Positions 24,601-38,900 of a stretch of 60,000 nucleotides of DNA are shown here, one piece after another. Numbering within the stretch: the first letter of the stretch is position 1; every line of letters starts with the position of its first letter. Under the pieces are notes generated by a model. That model saw only the letters and a program-made list of their open reading frames with translations. It was not told the DNA's origin and made no database searches. The DNA comes from Liolophura sinensis (lineage: Eukaryota; Mollusca; Polyplacophora; Chitonida; Chitonidae): the NCBI RefSeq assembly GCF_032854445.1, contig NC_088302.1, forward strand, positions 9,855,338 through 9,915,337. The letters run 5' to 3'. The position numbers and the translations under genes are program-made.

Positions 24601-27600
24601 TGTTACCACCAACTGTTATGATGGCACCAAGATAATGTGCTACATGTATATTAACTTTACTGGGCACAATTGTATGTTAATTCTCATTTTATTTTCCATA
24701 CAATTCCAACTTGTTAATCAATTCTTCAAAAGGGCAGGGGTTTAATGTTACCTGTTAACGGAGTCATCAGTTTCTATCAACTTTGGCTCGTCACGAGTTT
24801 CTTCAACCTACAGTATAAACATATTCAACTACAGTAAGAAACAGTCATAGACCTTCATGGATTGAGAAGATGTGTAAACTGTTTTAAGGGTAAACAGAAC
24901 ATTGATTGATTTTCAAATACTGCATTTCCAAAACAGCTCGAATAAATGCAAAGTATACATTTAAGTTGGCAACTTATTCATGATAACATGAAGAATGACC
25001 AAGCACCTTTTCTGTGCACTCATCAAAAAAAGCGAGACCGGCGTCGTTGGTGGACACAAATGACCTCTCCTCCAAGAAACGGATGAAGGTCTGAGTTCTC
25101 ATGAACTGGGTGAAGAACTTGTGATAAGCCTTGTCGCGACTCTTGAAAAATCCTGGAAAACATAGAGATGCTTCACACATCAGTATACTGCAGGGAGAAG
25201 CCACTTTATCAGGAGGCTCAGCATTGCTACCAGACATATATATTAACTTATTTTCATAGATTGTTTCTCAATGCCACAGTCCAGTATTTAACATTTATAT
25301 ACGATAGCAGTCAGAGGCATACCTGAGCTTACTTGTAAAGCAGGGCCCATTTGTACGATGCCCACTTACCATTACAAGCATGTAATGACCATGGCAAAGC
25401 AATGTATACATTGCTGGTTGCCATGGTAGTTATGTGCTCGTAATGTGAAGAAGGCTTTGTGCAAGCGGGCCCAGGTCTCTACAGATATATATTTACCTAA
25501 GAAGCTCTTGCACCATTCTCAACCTGTAATTTATCTTTTTATCTGAGTGGTGTTTTACGCAATTCTCAAGATTATTTCACTTGTACGGCGGCGGCCAGCA
25601 TTATGGTTTAATGCTTTTAGGAAACTGGGCACAGCCCTGAGGGAAACCCAAGACCATCCGCAAGTTAGTGGCATACCTTCCCACATACGACTGGAGAGGA
25701 CGCAAACATTAGCTGCACTTGAACTCACAGCTCTGCATGTAAAGCTTTGGTACTATTTCTCTACAGGTACATACATATCTGTGACGCTTTGGTACTAAAT
25801 TTGTTAAGTGGATATATTACTGTAAATGCTGGACTAAGAGGACTGAAACTTGAGCAACTTACATGCCTTAGACTGCTTGGCCAGTGATGGTCCCTTTAAA
25901 TAACAGAACATTTACACACACAACTGCAGCGTGTGCAAAACAAAGCACTAGTAATCTTGCATAAAGAAACTTTTCATTTCAGTGAGCAGGGCTGGTAGTA
26001 ACCACTCTCTGCCTTCATTGGTACAACTTTAAATCTGCTTAAAATACACCCTGTGTCTTTGAACATGCCTAACCTACCTGGTAAATCAAACAGGGAGTTG
26101 GCATCTGTGGTAGACAGTGTAGGAGCTTTTGTGATGGGCTTTAGATATGGTTTGTACCCCTTCATCAGACAGGCCATGAAGCGGAGGAATGCTTCCTGGA
26201 TAGACAGTTCCATTAGGGTCTGTAAACATAAAACTAACATTTATCACACATACTCACATTTTGTGCAGTTCTGACACCATTAATATCATGCATGCATGAC
26301 AATCTCATGGTTCTCTTCAAGCCTAATCCCTCTTGTACAGATCCACGAAGTGATGATACTGGGTTTACTTAGACTCAACTATTATGTTCAAGTTAAAGTA
26401 AAATAAGACGCACCTCTTTCCTCTTGCGCTTGAAATCAAAGTCCATGGATGGCATCTCCAGTGAAATCTCCTCGTGAACATGACTGGCCGCTGAAGGCAT
26501 TTGAGTCCATTCCTCAAACAGCTTGATCAGTGTCTCCTGTAGAACCTTGGCAGGTTTCTGCAATCCAAATGCACATTGTAAAACCCCTTTTCATCCTTGA
26601 ACAAAATAGACAGATTGGGTGAACAAAATCGACAGTTTTGTTCAAACCTACTCCATTTTTTTTTACTTTATTCAAAAATATCTGCTAAACATTGGGCTTC
26701 ACCAAAGATCCAGCAATTATGATGTCACCAAGTTTATAGCCATATTCATTAACCAAACTAGCAAAGCTTTTACATGCCAAGTAAGTCTTCAACATTTTCA
26801 GCTGAAAGCCAGCTTTCACTATCGCATGTTGATTTACCTTAGGCAATTGCTTAAAACTCAAGGATCTCTTTTCCTCAGGTCTGTGAAAATAGAAAGAGAA
26901 TATATATTTATTACATACGTGGTTTCCCACTGTACTCCAGAATGATGACTTACATTTGAAGAAGGAATATCACATGTAAAAAGAAATTTCACTGGGCCAC
27001 TAACTCATAAAATAATATCAATACCTCTAAACAAAAAGGAAGATAAAAAAACAATTGCTTGTGATATCTCTTTGATAAATTTGGATAAAAATGAAGAGTT
27101 CACAATGACTATTGAATAATAAGGAGTTTCTCTGAATTCTGTTGTAATTTCTGCGAAATGAACAGTTTTCTGTTTCAGCTGATAAACTTGGTAGCTATGC
27201 TATCGAAGGGGAGATAACCTATGACCTACAGCCAAATCGTGTTTGTGTCAAGGTCCACACATATCACATCAGGAGGGGGATCATACAATTCAAAGTATCG
27301 TGAGTCAATACCTGAAAACAGAAAGTAATGCAGTGGTTAAAAAAAGATTACTGTACTTCTTCAAGCTCTGAGCTTGTCTGCAAGGTCTTTGTTCAAGCAT
27401 ATTCTGAAGGGAATGTTGGGTGTAGACTGATAACATAATACTATTCGGACGCCCTGAAATTAGCTAATCCCACCAATCCGGTTTTGTCTTGAAAATCAAA
27501 TTAAAAATGTGCATAAATTGTACTCAAAGTTGCTGTTTCACACGTGAAATGGTTGAGGAATTAGGTTACGCTCAGAGATATTCATTTACATGACTCGTGT

Positions 27601-30600
27601 TTAATGTCAAACTTGAGGATGTTGCAGATCTTTGGTCAGCAAAACTCACCAACAATAAAGGGACAAGGCGCATTCAGAACATCAGACAGACCCAGGGGAC
27701 AGAGAGGAATATATGGACATTGCCAGTGGAATGGAAATATGATCTGTAAAGAAAACCATACATATTAAATCCAGGCATGAATGACCTAAGGGAGACAAAA
27801 GAATATAATTTAATTACTTGTTTGATCGGTGTTTTACGCCATGCTCAAGAATATTTCACTTATACGATGGCGGTCAGCATTATGGTGGGAGGAAACCAGG
27901 CAGAGCCCGGGGGAAACCTACGACTATCTGCAGGCTGCTGACAGACCTTCCAACTTACGGCCGGAGAGGAATCCAGCCTGAGCTGGACGTTAAGTCACAG
28001 CGACTGCATTGGTGAGAGACTCCTGGGTCATTACGCGGCGCTAGCGCGCTAACCACCTGAGCCACGGAGGCCCCCAAATGAATATAAGACATTCTGAAAA
28101 GAACACAGATTTTAAATTCAGAATCTAATCATTTGAACATTGCTCTGATATTACTCCACATCATAGAAACTACAAGATACACTAAACTACCTTACAATAA
28201 CATTACTAATGCCTTAACATTTTATTAACTCCCAAGCCATGGTGATCAAAAACACATCATATGCTAGTTTTTGTTTTTTAACTAGCGACATACAAGAATT
28301 TGAAACTTGAGGTTAGCATCATGTGGTAAGGAGACGTCAATTCATTGAAGAACCAGCCACGATATTCACCAAGTGTACTTTATCTATTAAGGCAGTACAC
28401 TGCACATTTTGGGTCTCTAACCAAGTCATATCGCTTTCTGGCTACTTTCCATTGATAATTCCAAACATGCGTTCTACAAACTAACACTTTTGTAGGGTAA
28501 ACAAGCCTTGTAAGTAAGATACTGAACAAATTTTATTTTTCAGTTGAGCTTACTGTGGAGACAGCCTCAGCGACCCCTGTAAGTACAGCTGGCCTCAGGG
28601 AGTGGATGAGAATCTTCTGCTCCGTCAGCACATGCAGTAACATGTTCATGCAGTTGTCTGGGCCTAGGTTCTTCAGCAGGGTGACAAATGAAGCACCACT
28701 AAAAGGGGAAAAAACAACAGCTAGCCATCACTTAGGAAAATACCACACATCGACACCGACACCAATCATTTATTTATTTATCTGATTAAAATTTTTTGCC
28801 GTACTAAAAAACATTTCACTTGTCGGAAAGTATTATGGTGGTAGGAAAACCAGGCAGAACCCATGGGGAAACCTATGAGCTTTCACAATTTGCAGACCCA
28901 ATCCTTATTAGTCACAATTAATTTGGACACAGTTTTATGTTGTATAATTATTGTGAGGATAACTGTTGTACTCTCTCATGTATACGTGTGCATAATGACT
29001 GACAGAGCTTGACTGATCCTCAGTCTATCCTCACCTCTGTGGTAAGGGAGAGTCCTCCGGCATGGAAAGTGATAAAGCCTCATCTCTCAACTGCAAACAA
29101 AATTTAACTTTACAGCGTTGCTGTTTTTTTTTTTTTTGTTTTTTTTTCAACTAACAAAACGAAATCACATGCAATCTCCAGAAAAACATCACCACCCCTC
29201 AATTTTCCTATTTTTTACCGTCTATGACAATGATGATCAAACTAATTTCTCTCATACTGCTGTCATTGTTCACTCTTGAGGTGTGTAAGGTGTAAAGACA
29301 TACTTTCGTACACGACCTTTTGACAGAAGTAAATTATCAAAGGGTTAGGGAATGTTTACACTGTTATAAGAAACTGACATGTTCTCATGTTTAAAAGGAA
29401 GCTATAAAATCAATCTTTATGTGTACCTGTACTAAAATCCTAGGTCTCTGAGGTGATGGATATGGAACTTCAAACATAAAGTGAGATATATGTCTGGAAA
29501 AAAAACAATAATACCACGATAAACAAGATGATGAATTGCTAGTAGTTATTTCCATGTATTATTACCCTAATTACCCAAACCTTTTCACATATGAAAGAGC
29601 AACTTTCAGTGCAATTTATGCACATTTATAATTAGATTTTGACACAAAACTACATTGGTTGGATTCGCCAATACCAGGGTTTCACAAAAAGTACAACACG
29701 CGAAAAGGTTGAAGAATTACAGTAGAGAGTGAAACAAAAGTGTGTTTATTCTGGTGTTTTTTTGCACACCGATTACAGTATATCCATTTGTTTTTCATAT
29801 AATCAACAAAATCACAATTAATATACTGGAGATTGTTGACAGTAAAAATGTACAAAAAATAACTCTTCCCCTACCTTTCTATTGGTACATTATGTGGGCC
29901 TGTGATGGCTATTTTATACAAATAGGACAGGAATTTCTTGAAGGCATCAAAGAAAGGATAATGTGAGAGGAGACAGATGCACTTGTTGAAGTGGACGTTT
30001 TTCAAGATGCGATACTGTTCTCTGATGTGCTTGTTCTTCAGCCCCAGGTGTCTCATCTGGAGATCAGTTAACCGCTCTTCTGGGAACTCCTCATAGAATG
30101 TCACAGCTGCTCCGTACACCTGAGAACAATCACACAACACACAATGGAACACCTGGTACAAAACGTAACTTTGTGCCTCTAGAAATATCTCAAGGGTACA
30201 TTAGTAGAAAAACTGTTAAACTGTTATTCACGAGTTAATTATGACCAATCAAATTTTGACACCGCTGTCTGGAGAGTCAGGTTCAGAAAGCTGATGATCC
30301 AATGATGTACAGGTTTGCATGTACAACATCAATGGCTGGACTTACACCTTTGACATCGTCAATGTATATGTAGTGCACATCTTCCTACAATAAGTCACCT
30401 ATAATGGAATTTATGGAATTTTTTCACCCTGCTATCTTACACGCAAGTTTGTGAAAAATCATGTGAAATTATGTGATTTCAGCAATTCACTTACATGTGT
30501 AACTTGATTTTTCACCAGATTGTCACATTTCTGTAATATAATTTGCATAGCAGGGTGATAAGTGGGTGAATTATAGGCGAGAAGAGGGTATGTCTGCAGC

Positions 30601-32897
30601 CATACCTGTTCTCCTGCTGCTCCAGTGAGGATGAAGGTTGAGAAGACAGGGAGAGGATGCTGTGCCTTGGCCGACCAACACTCAATAGTAGCCCCCATAG
30701 GCAAACAGAACATGGGTACCGACTCGGGTAGGGGAAAGTTCTCATAATCCTCCAGTGGGTAACGATTCAGAATTGCTGTAACAAATGACAAGCACGGCTC
30801 CTGAGACATGAAAACACACATCTGCTACAAAGCTAACCACCAACTATCTGTATCGTTTCTGTTTTCAGCATTTAGCTATTTATTTTACTGGGGAAAATGA
30901 CACTTCAATTTAAAATAAAATGAATTTTCAGAAATAGGTGAAACTTTTTTCTGAAAATAACATTTAAAAGGAGAACAAAATTTCATACAGTTTTTTAATT
31001 GCCAATAATGTGCTATTAAAATAAAAGAGCTTCCATATATAGCTTGCAACTTGACTCCAACATAGCAGCATGGAACTCACCTGGTTTATAGGCTAGCACG
31101 TCCTGTTTTGTCATAGCTTTTTTATAACACAGGAACACATCTGATCCCACCTGGAGCACATAAAATATTGTGTCACTAAAAAACTACTGTAATTCTTCAA
31201 CCTTTCATGCTTGCAAGCTGTTTATTCAAGCATATTCTGGTGGCATTGCTCTGTTTTGACTGATAAAATTATACTTTTTGTGAAGCCCAAAAACTGACAA
31301 ATGCAATCACTGTAGTTTTGTCTTAAACTAAAATTTTTGTCCAAAATTAAAAAATATATGAAAAATATGCATAAATTGCCCTGAATGTTGCTCTTTTAAA
31401 TGTGAAAAGGTTGAGGAACTAGGGTATAATGCTTATTCTTCAACAACGTACATCTTACTGAATACTGTCAGACATTCACTAGTGATACACATGCAGCACG
31501 GACAAGTGATCTCAAATGTTGCAAATATATATATTGCATAATATATAACAGAACCTTCAAATACGCATATGTTTGACCATAAATTGCGTCCATGAGGGAG
31601 TTACTGATTTTCTGGGATCCTGAGACTTCTGTTGATCTTAGAAATGCATTCTGAGATTTCTTTGGAAGGTATAAAAAGGTGAAAAGACACAAACCAACTG
31701 GAAAAATGTACATTTCTAAACTCAGAACACGATCCAATCTAATTTATATCTAGCTGTTAAATAAATAAAATAATACTTACCATTCCCTTATTAAGGTTTT
31801 TGGCAATCTGGCAGTAAGCATGAGGTGGTGACTCCCCCTAGAGCACAAAAAATAAACAAATAAATGAACACAAATTGTGTTTAATACTTTTATAACTAAT
31901 AGTGCTGTCAGAATCAACTCAGCACCTTATTCCCATGATTTCATTTCTCATGAATAAAGAAGCTCTGCTTGAAAAGGTTGGGACTCAAGACTCAGATGTT
32001 TTCATGTAGGTTTGCAATGTACATAAAATATAATCGTAATGTAACACAACTTGGCTGGGGGAGGCCTTTGGCATAAATTAATTTTTAACTACAGTATTTC
32101 ACTAAAATGTAAAATTTCTGGACAGCTCCCATATATACATGTATTTTACTGATTTATCTGATTGGTGTTTTACGCTGCACTCCAGAATATTTCACTTATA
32201 TGACTGCAGCAAGCATTATGGTGGGTGGAAAGTGGAAACCCATGACCATCTGCAACTTGCTGACAGACCTTCACGCATACTTCCTGAGAGGAAGCTACTA
32301 CATAAGCTGTCAGCTACAAACATGTGAAAACATGTCCGCAATTGATGTTCACTGTTTCAGGAAGACTCAAAAGCTTTTTTTTTTCATGAATTGATTAATT
32401 TACTACAGACATGTTTTCTGTTTGCTCAAATAAGGCACTTCAGCCATAATCAATGAAGTTGTGAGGTAGCGACATATTGTTTGCTTATAGCCATACATCA
32501 AGCCTGGAAATAAGCAACAGGACAAATAATACTTTGACACAAGCAAATGTTTGGTGTAGGACAAAACCCCCATGTAATAAATAACAGTGATGAGTGTAAC
32601 TTTTTAAATGTCGGTAACTGGATAATTTACCAGTTGATAAAAATGATGTCTAAGTACGATGAATGACATTATGAACAGTGCTGATGGAAATATATTTCAT
32701 TCCTGTTACAAATTTATAAAACGTATTGATTTATTGAGATTAAAACTGACGATGATACTTATTTTACTAATGACGTACTTGTTTGAAGTTATAATAAATG
32801 AATTCATTTCAGACAAGAATGTCTTGTTCATGTACTTGGATATACCTAAGCAAACTTGCTGCTAATGTTTCCTCTTCTCTTCTGCATACTGCAGTAT

Positions 32898-32947
<50 letters not shown>

Positions 32948-35900
32948 CACATGATTCAAATATTTTCTAAACAAGTCACAGACAAAAACGTGTCAGACAC
33001 TTACTTTTACTGCACTTAGATTAGAATTACATGCTATACAACAAATAAACAAACATGTAGCCATAACTTGACAAGGAAATAAATCCTTCCTAGCACTGGA
33101 TTATCAAGCTGCTTTACCAGGAATGTGTCGTGGCATTCATAATGCAAATTTGCAGCAGTGCTTCTGCTCTGGTAAATGTGACCAATGCCAGGAATGTACA
33201 TGTAAATCTACTCCATGTACACAAACTAATACATGGACATAATGATGGCCTTATTACAAGCGTCTAAAGCACGTTGAAGAAATGTATGCATGTAGGTACA
33301 TGTACTGAAAGTGAAGTCAGATTACAGTAACAAGTTCAATATTATTCTTACAGTAACAAGTACAACATTATATGTAATACATATTACATTATCCGTATGT
33401 GAAGTCCCGGATAAATTTAGCAAGAGACTTTGATCTTCCATGTAAGACATGTACTACACTTCTTACATGTAAATTAATGGGCCTGGTACGTCATATTTTG
33501 AAAGGCTACATTTATACAGTATATGCTATGTGAATATAATACTGTAGAACAAATCACATTTCTGGAATTTGTCTGCACTATGATTTTCCATTTCACAACC
33601 CAAATGGCTAGAATTTTTAACAGTACTAAGGTCATTTATACAAGAGAATAACACAGAAAACTGACAATTCACCAATGCTTGCATGGATGAGATCCAGCAG
33701 CTGTGCACATAAATCACTGGGTTAAACCATCATGTGAGTAGAATATCAGATGTTGAGGCCTGCGAATAGAATCTTAAAGTGATCTTCCACTTCAATTATA
33801 TGCCTTCATACACGATTCAATAGTGGGCTGACGCAAATTATATGTATGGATAACTGGTACTGAGCCAGACCGCATGCTTACTTTTTCTCCACTACATGTA
33901 ATTCCCCAAATACACAGAGTGATAGAAGATATATATGTATATACTGGTTCAACTGAACAACTTTAAATCCATATCAGAAAATCCTAGAGAACATGTCACT
34001 GAAAGTATCAGAATGTTACACACATGGGACACATAAGTTTTGGGTGAGTTCCTATTCACCGCACTTAGTGTGAGTTCAGCTATGCTACTGTATCACATCT
34101 ATAATTCAAGGCTATGATGGATATCTATATTAATTAATTAGTGTGCAACGGTATGTACATGTATATATTCCCTGTAACAATTGACATTTGGCTCTGATCC
34201 ACTAAGGAAGTTGATCAAATGAGTACATGTCTATGAATATAACCATTTTATACCGGCAAGCAATAGCTGTCAATAACACCAGTCCTTGATATCCTGAGAA
34301 AGCTTCTATCTAATTATGTTTTTAGCAGATGAAACTCTTTAGTACACTGATAAAGCCAAACATCCATGATAATATGTGATTAAACAACGACATTAGTACT
34401 ACACACTGAGGTGAAAATCAGCATCACACCTGGGCTACTCCTTTGATTGATTTGTTTATTTATTTGATTCGAGTCCTACACTGTTCTCAAGAATTATTCC
34501 CTAATTAGACAATGGTCAGCATTATGGCAGAAGGAAACAGAGCAGAGCCAGAGAGAAACCTGCGACTTTCCTAAGTACATGACATACGAAGGAGAGGAAG
34601 CCAGCAAGAGAGGGCTACCTTTGGATGTACATGCACCAATGACTGGCTCATCTGTCACTCTGTCAGACAGGTTTAGTTATGGGGGCTATCTTGACACTGA
34701 ACAGGGAATGATCAGAACTTCCCACACAGTACTCAGCAACACCTGAACTTACTCCACTCTCTTTATTCAAGTACCGGTCCACACAGTAACTAGGTCAGGG
34801 GCAGTGAGGCCTGTCAAATATGATGGCCGATTATCTATTTACATGTACTTAGCGATAAAGAACCAGTTATTTCCAGTCAAATATTAAAAGCACAACTTTC
34901 ACGTATACGCTTTATAATTTGCCAAGAAATCATGTGACATGAGGTTATAATTAATTAGAAACATACTCAAAGATATTGTCATTTTTGTTATGCATGAGGT
35001 ATGCAAGTTTTAAAGATCTCGTCCAATGATTTTGATTGGATATTGAAAACAGAGCTAATGCTAGTTTTGTATTCACAAATTAAACTCTTGGTGAATATTT
35101 TTGCCAGAAGACAATTCATCAGTGTGACCACTAACACATGAATTAGTTACAGTAGTTTTCCAATCATTTCTGATGTGAAAGTCACCATCCTTTATGGCCT
35201 ATTCAAGCAATGATTCTAAATTTTGGATCTCAGCTATGACCTGACTTAACCATGACAAGACTGTTACAGTGCACGAACTTGGAACATCAAACATACACAT
35301 CTACATGTTTATGTATCTACACAACTACAAAAAAATATATTTGAAATCTTCAGAGCATATAAAAGTACATGACATTTAAGGAACACAATAAGCCCTAATT
35401 GGGCACTTCTCTGTAAGCTACCCTAATTCTTTGACCTTTTCAACCGTCTCTGTGAACCAACCATTTTGAAACATTCTGAGAAAACAATGAGGTCTAGGAA
35501 AATAATTTGCAGTTTTATAAACACAGCATCTTTGTTCACACAATCAAATCATTTTAACATCATTTTCATAATAATTGTATGCATGAATTTCAATGAAAAA
35601 AGTGCTTTAGTGGTTGAAAAGGTTGAAGAATTACAGTAAATACTGATGTGTTAAAAAGTCACTATGTACAGCGAGTTGAACATAGACTGACCTATTTCCT
35701 TTGGTGTGCTGATGTTGATACACAAGAATTTAGCAGTACACAGACAGGGTTGTCGTGACCCCCTTTTTTCGTCCGGTAAACAGAAATTTTCCCCAGAAAA
35801 TATAGTGTTTAAATACTCCCAAAATAACTTTCTTGTTTTTTTCTTCTTGGCGATTTCTTCTTCAAAATATTATACATGTTGATTTCATGTGCATTTTTCT

Positions 35901-38900
35901 TTTTACAATCTGTCTTTAACATTACCGAGCGGCTCACCTTTCTGTGATATGCGTCCACAAACAACACACGATTTGAATGCCAAGAGAGATAACCTTAACC
36001 TGGTTAGTGACGAGCTACCACGTGCATGGTGATACACAAGTTCTGGGTTCAGCTTCTGTTCAGTTTTTGTCATGGTTTTCCGGACTATAAAATATATAAT
36101 GGAATATTTGTGCAGAACACCTGTTTCAGGTCATGTGTTTCGTGACCACTAGTTTATATCTGGGTACTTTGTAATTGTGTATGGCGCATCACACACTGTG
36201 AACTAGCAGCTCTACACACATTGTAATGTCGTAAATTTTGGAGGTACTGCCGAAGTAACAGTATAAATTTTTGCATTAAACTTTGGTCAGGATACGTAAA
36301 ACAGCCCCTCAACGAACAGCTAATCAAAAAATTTCGTCGAAATGCAGAAAAGGGGGACATCCCGCTCCGCACCCTTCCCCCACTTGGCCGTTCGGTCAGT
36401 AAAACGGAAATTCCCTTTTTTTCTTGGCGAAAACCCTACACAGACAACATGCACCAAATCACATGCGACTCAGATTTACCTTGTTTGTAAGAATAATACA
36501 GATATCGACGACTGCCAGGCTGTCACTGGCTGCAAACTGTTTGGCTCGTCTGTAGGTGATGTAGATACGGTTACTGCTACTGTTGTTCACATTGGCTGGG
36601 TGTCCGAACGGTGTGGAGTAGACCACTTCACTGTCGGGCATCACACGCTCTTTACCCTCATACAAAACCCTGCAAACATACAAATCAACGAATGAATATA
36701 TAGCTTTCACACCACTTCTGCAGTATTGCAGCCTTTGTGTAGAGTGAATGACCAAACAGACAGCGATCATAGTCTTCGGAAATTTCTAAACCTGTTTACA
36801 GGTCAGTATTCTTCTAGAAAATATGCCTCAAGGAGAAATAATTGAAGCTGTGTGTTAGCTCCTATCAGCACACAGTATACAGAGGGTGCAGAGATTCCAG
36901 TGTGCTGCTGTCAGTTCACAGAGAGTGGAGACTGTGTCACAATCTGAAGGATTATAGCTCAATGCCACATCAGCAATATTTCAGCCGTATGAAGGTGTTT
37001 TAAGGTTAGTTTGGTGGGATAACCCACCTACTGGAAATATATAAGTGTCAGTTTTTAGGGGGGCAAAAATTCTGAAGTCACTTCCCACAGTTCTTTCATG
37101 TCTACATTATTTCTACAACACTCATTAGCAATGCCCACAGAAAAGAACAGAACCACTCAGTGTTACATTACTTTCATCACGTTTCAGAGAGAAAAATCCT
37201 AATCCAAAGTCCTAATCCAAAGTTTTTATACTGTTATACCAATAAAGTAAATGCACTAAATAACAATTAAAAAAAATTGAGAGAGAACTAATAGCATATC
37301 ATCCTGCGATGACTCATCAGGAACATTTATTCCCAATGACAGAATTTGCACGTCAAAATCCTGTTAGCACTAAAGCCATTAATGGCAACAGTTTCTTTGC
37401 CATCGGGCCATGGGTATTGTGGACATACATGTGTATCTATTGATATCTAATTGAAAAGCAAAAAATCCATGCACATTTTATTTCATCTCCAGCAGCCACA
37501 CTTTTACTGCTTCCACAAGTTTTCTTCAAACATCTGCTTTTCTTCACCAATGATAAGTAATGAACACCATGACAGACTTTCATTTCCAAGAAAAATGCAT
37601 CATTCATTAATTCATAGATCTTCAGAAATGAATTTAATGGCTGCTTCCAATCATCTCAGCTGAACCTGAACAAAACTTGCCCCAGAAAGCATTTTCTTGT
37701 TCTCCTTGTAAATAAGATTCTGACTTTCAGCAAATATGAAATATTCAGAGGGTCAAATTGGTTAATTTCCTCGGCATTCTACAGAATTTCTCTCCTGCCA
37801 GATGTTTGCAAAATTACTTGAATTACAAAAGTAGTGTGTGTTTTTTCTCTCCCTCCACTATTGAGTGTTTGTCAGAGAGAAAGTGCTGCCTGCCAGCAAT
37901 CTGCTGTATAAACATTCTCTTCACACACATTCTGTCTGGGCACACCCATCTACATGTATATTCATACACAGGGGCTGTCTTGGGTCACCATGACATTAAC
38001 TAATAGGCTGATTATAGGCTGGGACACTGTCTCCTATTTACATTCAAAAGAAGCACATCAAAATCCTGTTAGCTCTAAAGCCATTATTGGCAATAATTTC
38101 TTTGCGATAGGTCTTAGGGGGTATTGCCATTCTCTCTCTCTCCCCCAGCCCAACATTTTATCAATATGAATATAACCATAGCTTTTGTCCCGAGTTTTGT
38201 TTGTTTTTATGTTTAATCGATCATGAAACACAGTATAGCATCTACTATGTGCCTCTATGTAAAAATCAAGACAACGATTTCAGCTGAAGTATAAATAGTG
38301 CTTTAAATCATTAACATTAATTTACCGACAAAGCTTTACAATGATAGTAGTTACTGTCTACAGTCTTCATTCAGACAGAATGGTTATTTTTAGTCATCAA
38401 CCTACAGAAACATTTGTGTATGTAGGTCACCTGCTGTGTCACTTAAATACACATACCAGTATATAAAGACCTAAAATTGGTAACACATTTCTGTGAGCTA
38501 ATTCTGACAAAATTTTGGAGTCTCAGGTCAGGAAAATGTCACCTAGGCTAACTATCAGTACCATTATGGACATGGTAGATCTTGTACCGTAAATAAGTTC
38601 ACGATCAGGGAGAAGTACATGTACACATGCGTCCACATACTGCGTTATGTTTAAATGTACACGCAATTATTTTAAGACAATGGGTGGGATCTCCAAATAT
38701 TTAATTTAAGTGTCTCTCTTCTAAAATGTGGAAATGTTGAATTTCCAGCACAGGTGTACATGTACATATACATATTGAATGTTGAGCTTGCAGGAGTGAG
38801 AAATGCATGTATATATATCTGAGGTACGCTTATCTCACTAGGGTGAAAGGTAAACAAAGGGTTACAAAGTGATTGACTACTGCGGGTGGGGTGGCTGGTA

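Larger units (their letters stand above)
31838..36479 (-). other. intron between exons 2 and 3
   Basis: Contains two SINE fragments, an (AT)n tract, a MITE and the hAT-like element. No coding exon is expected, since the phases of exons 2 and 3 join directly. Confidence 0.8.

Noticed and set aside
36154-36372. 72-codon minus-strand frame
   Set aside because: It lies inside the hAT-like element and shows no transposase motif.
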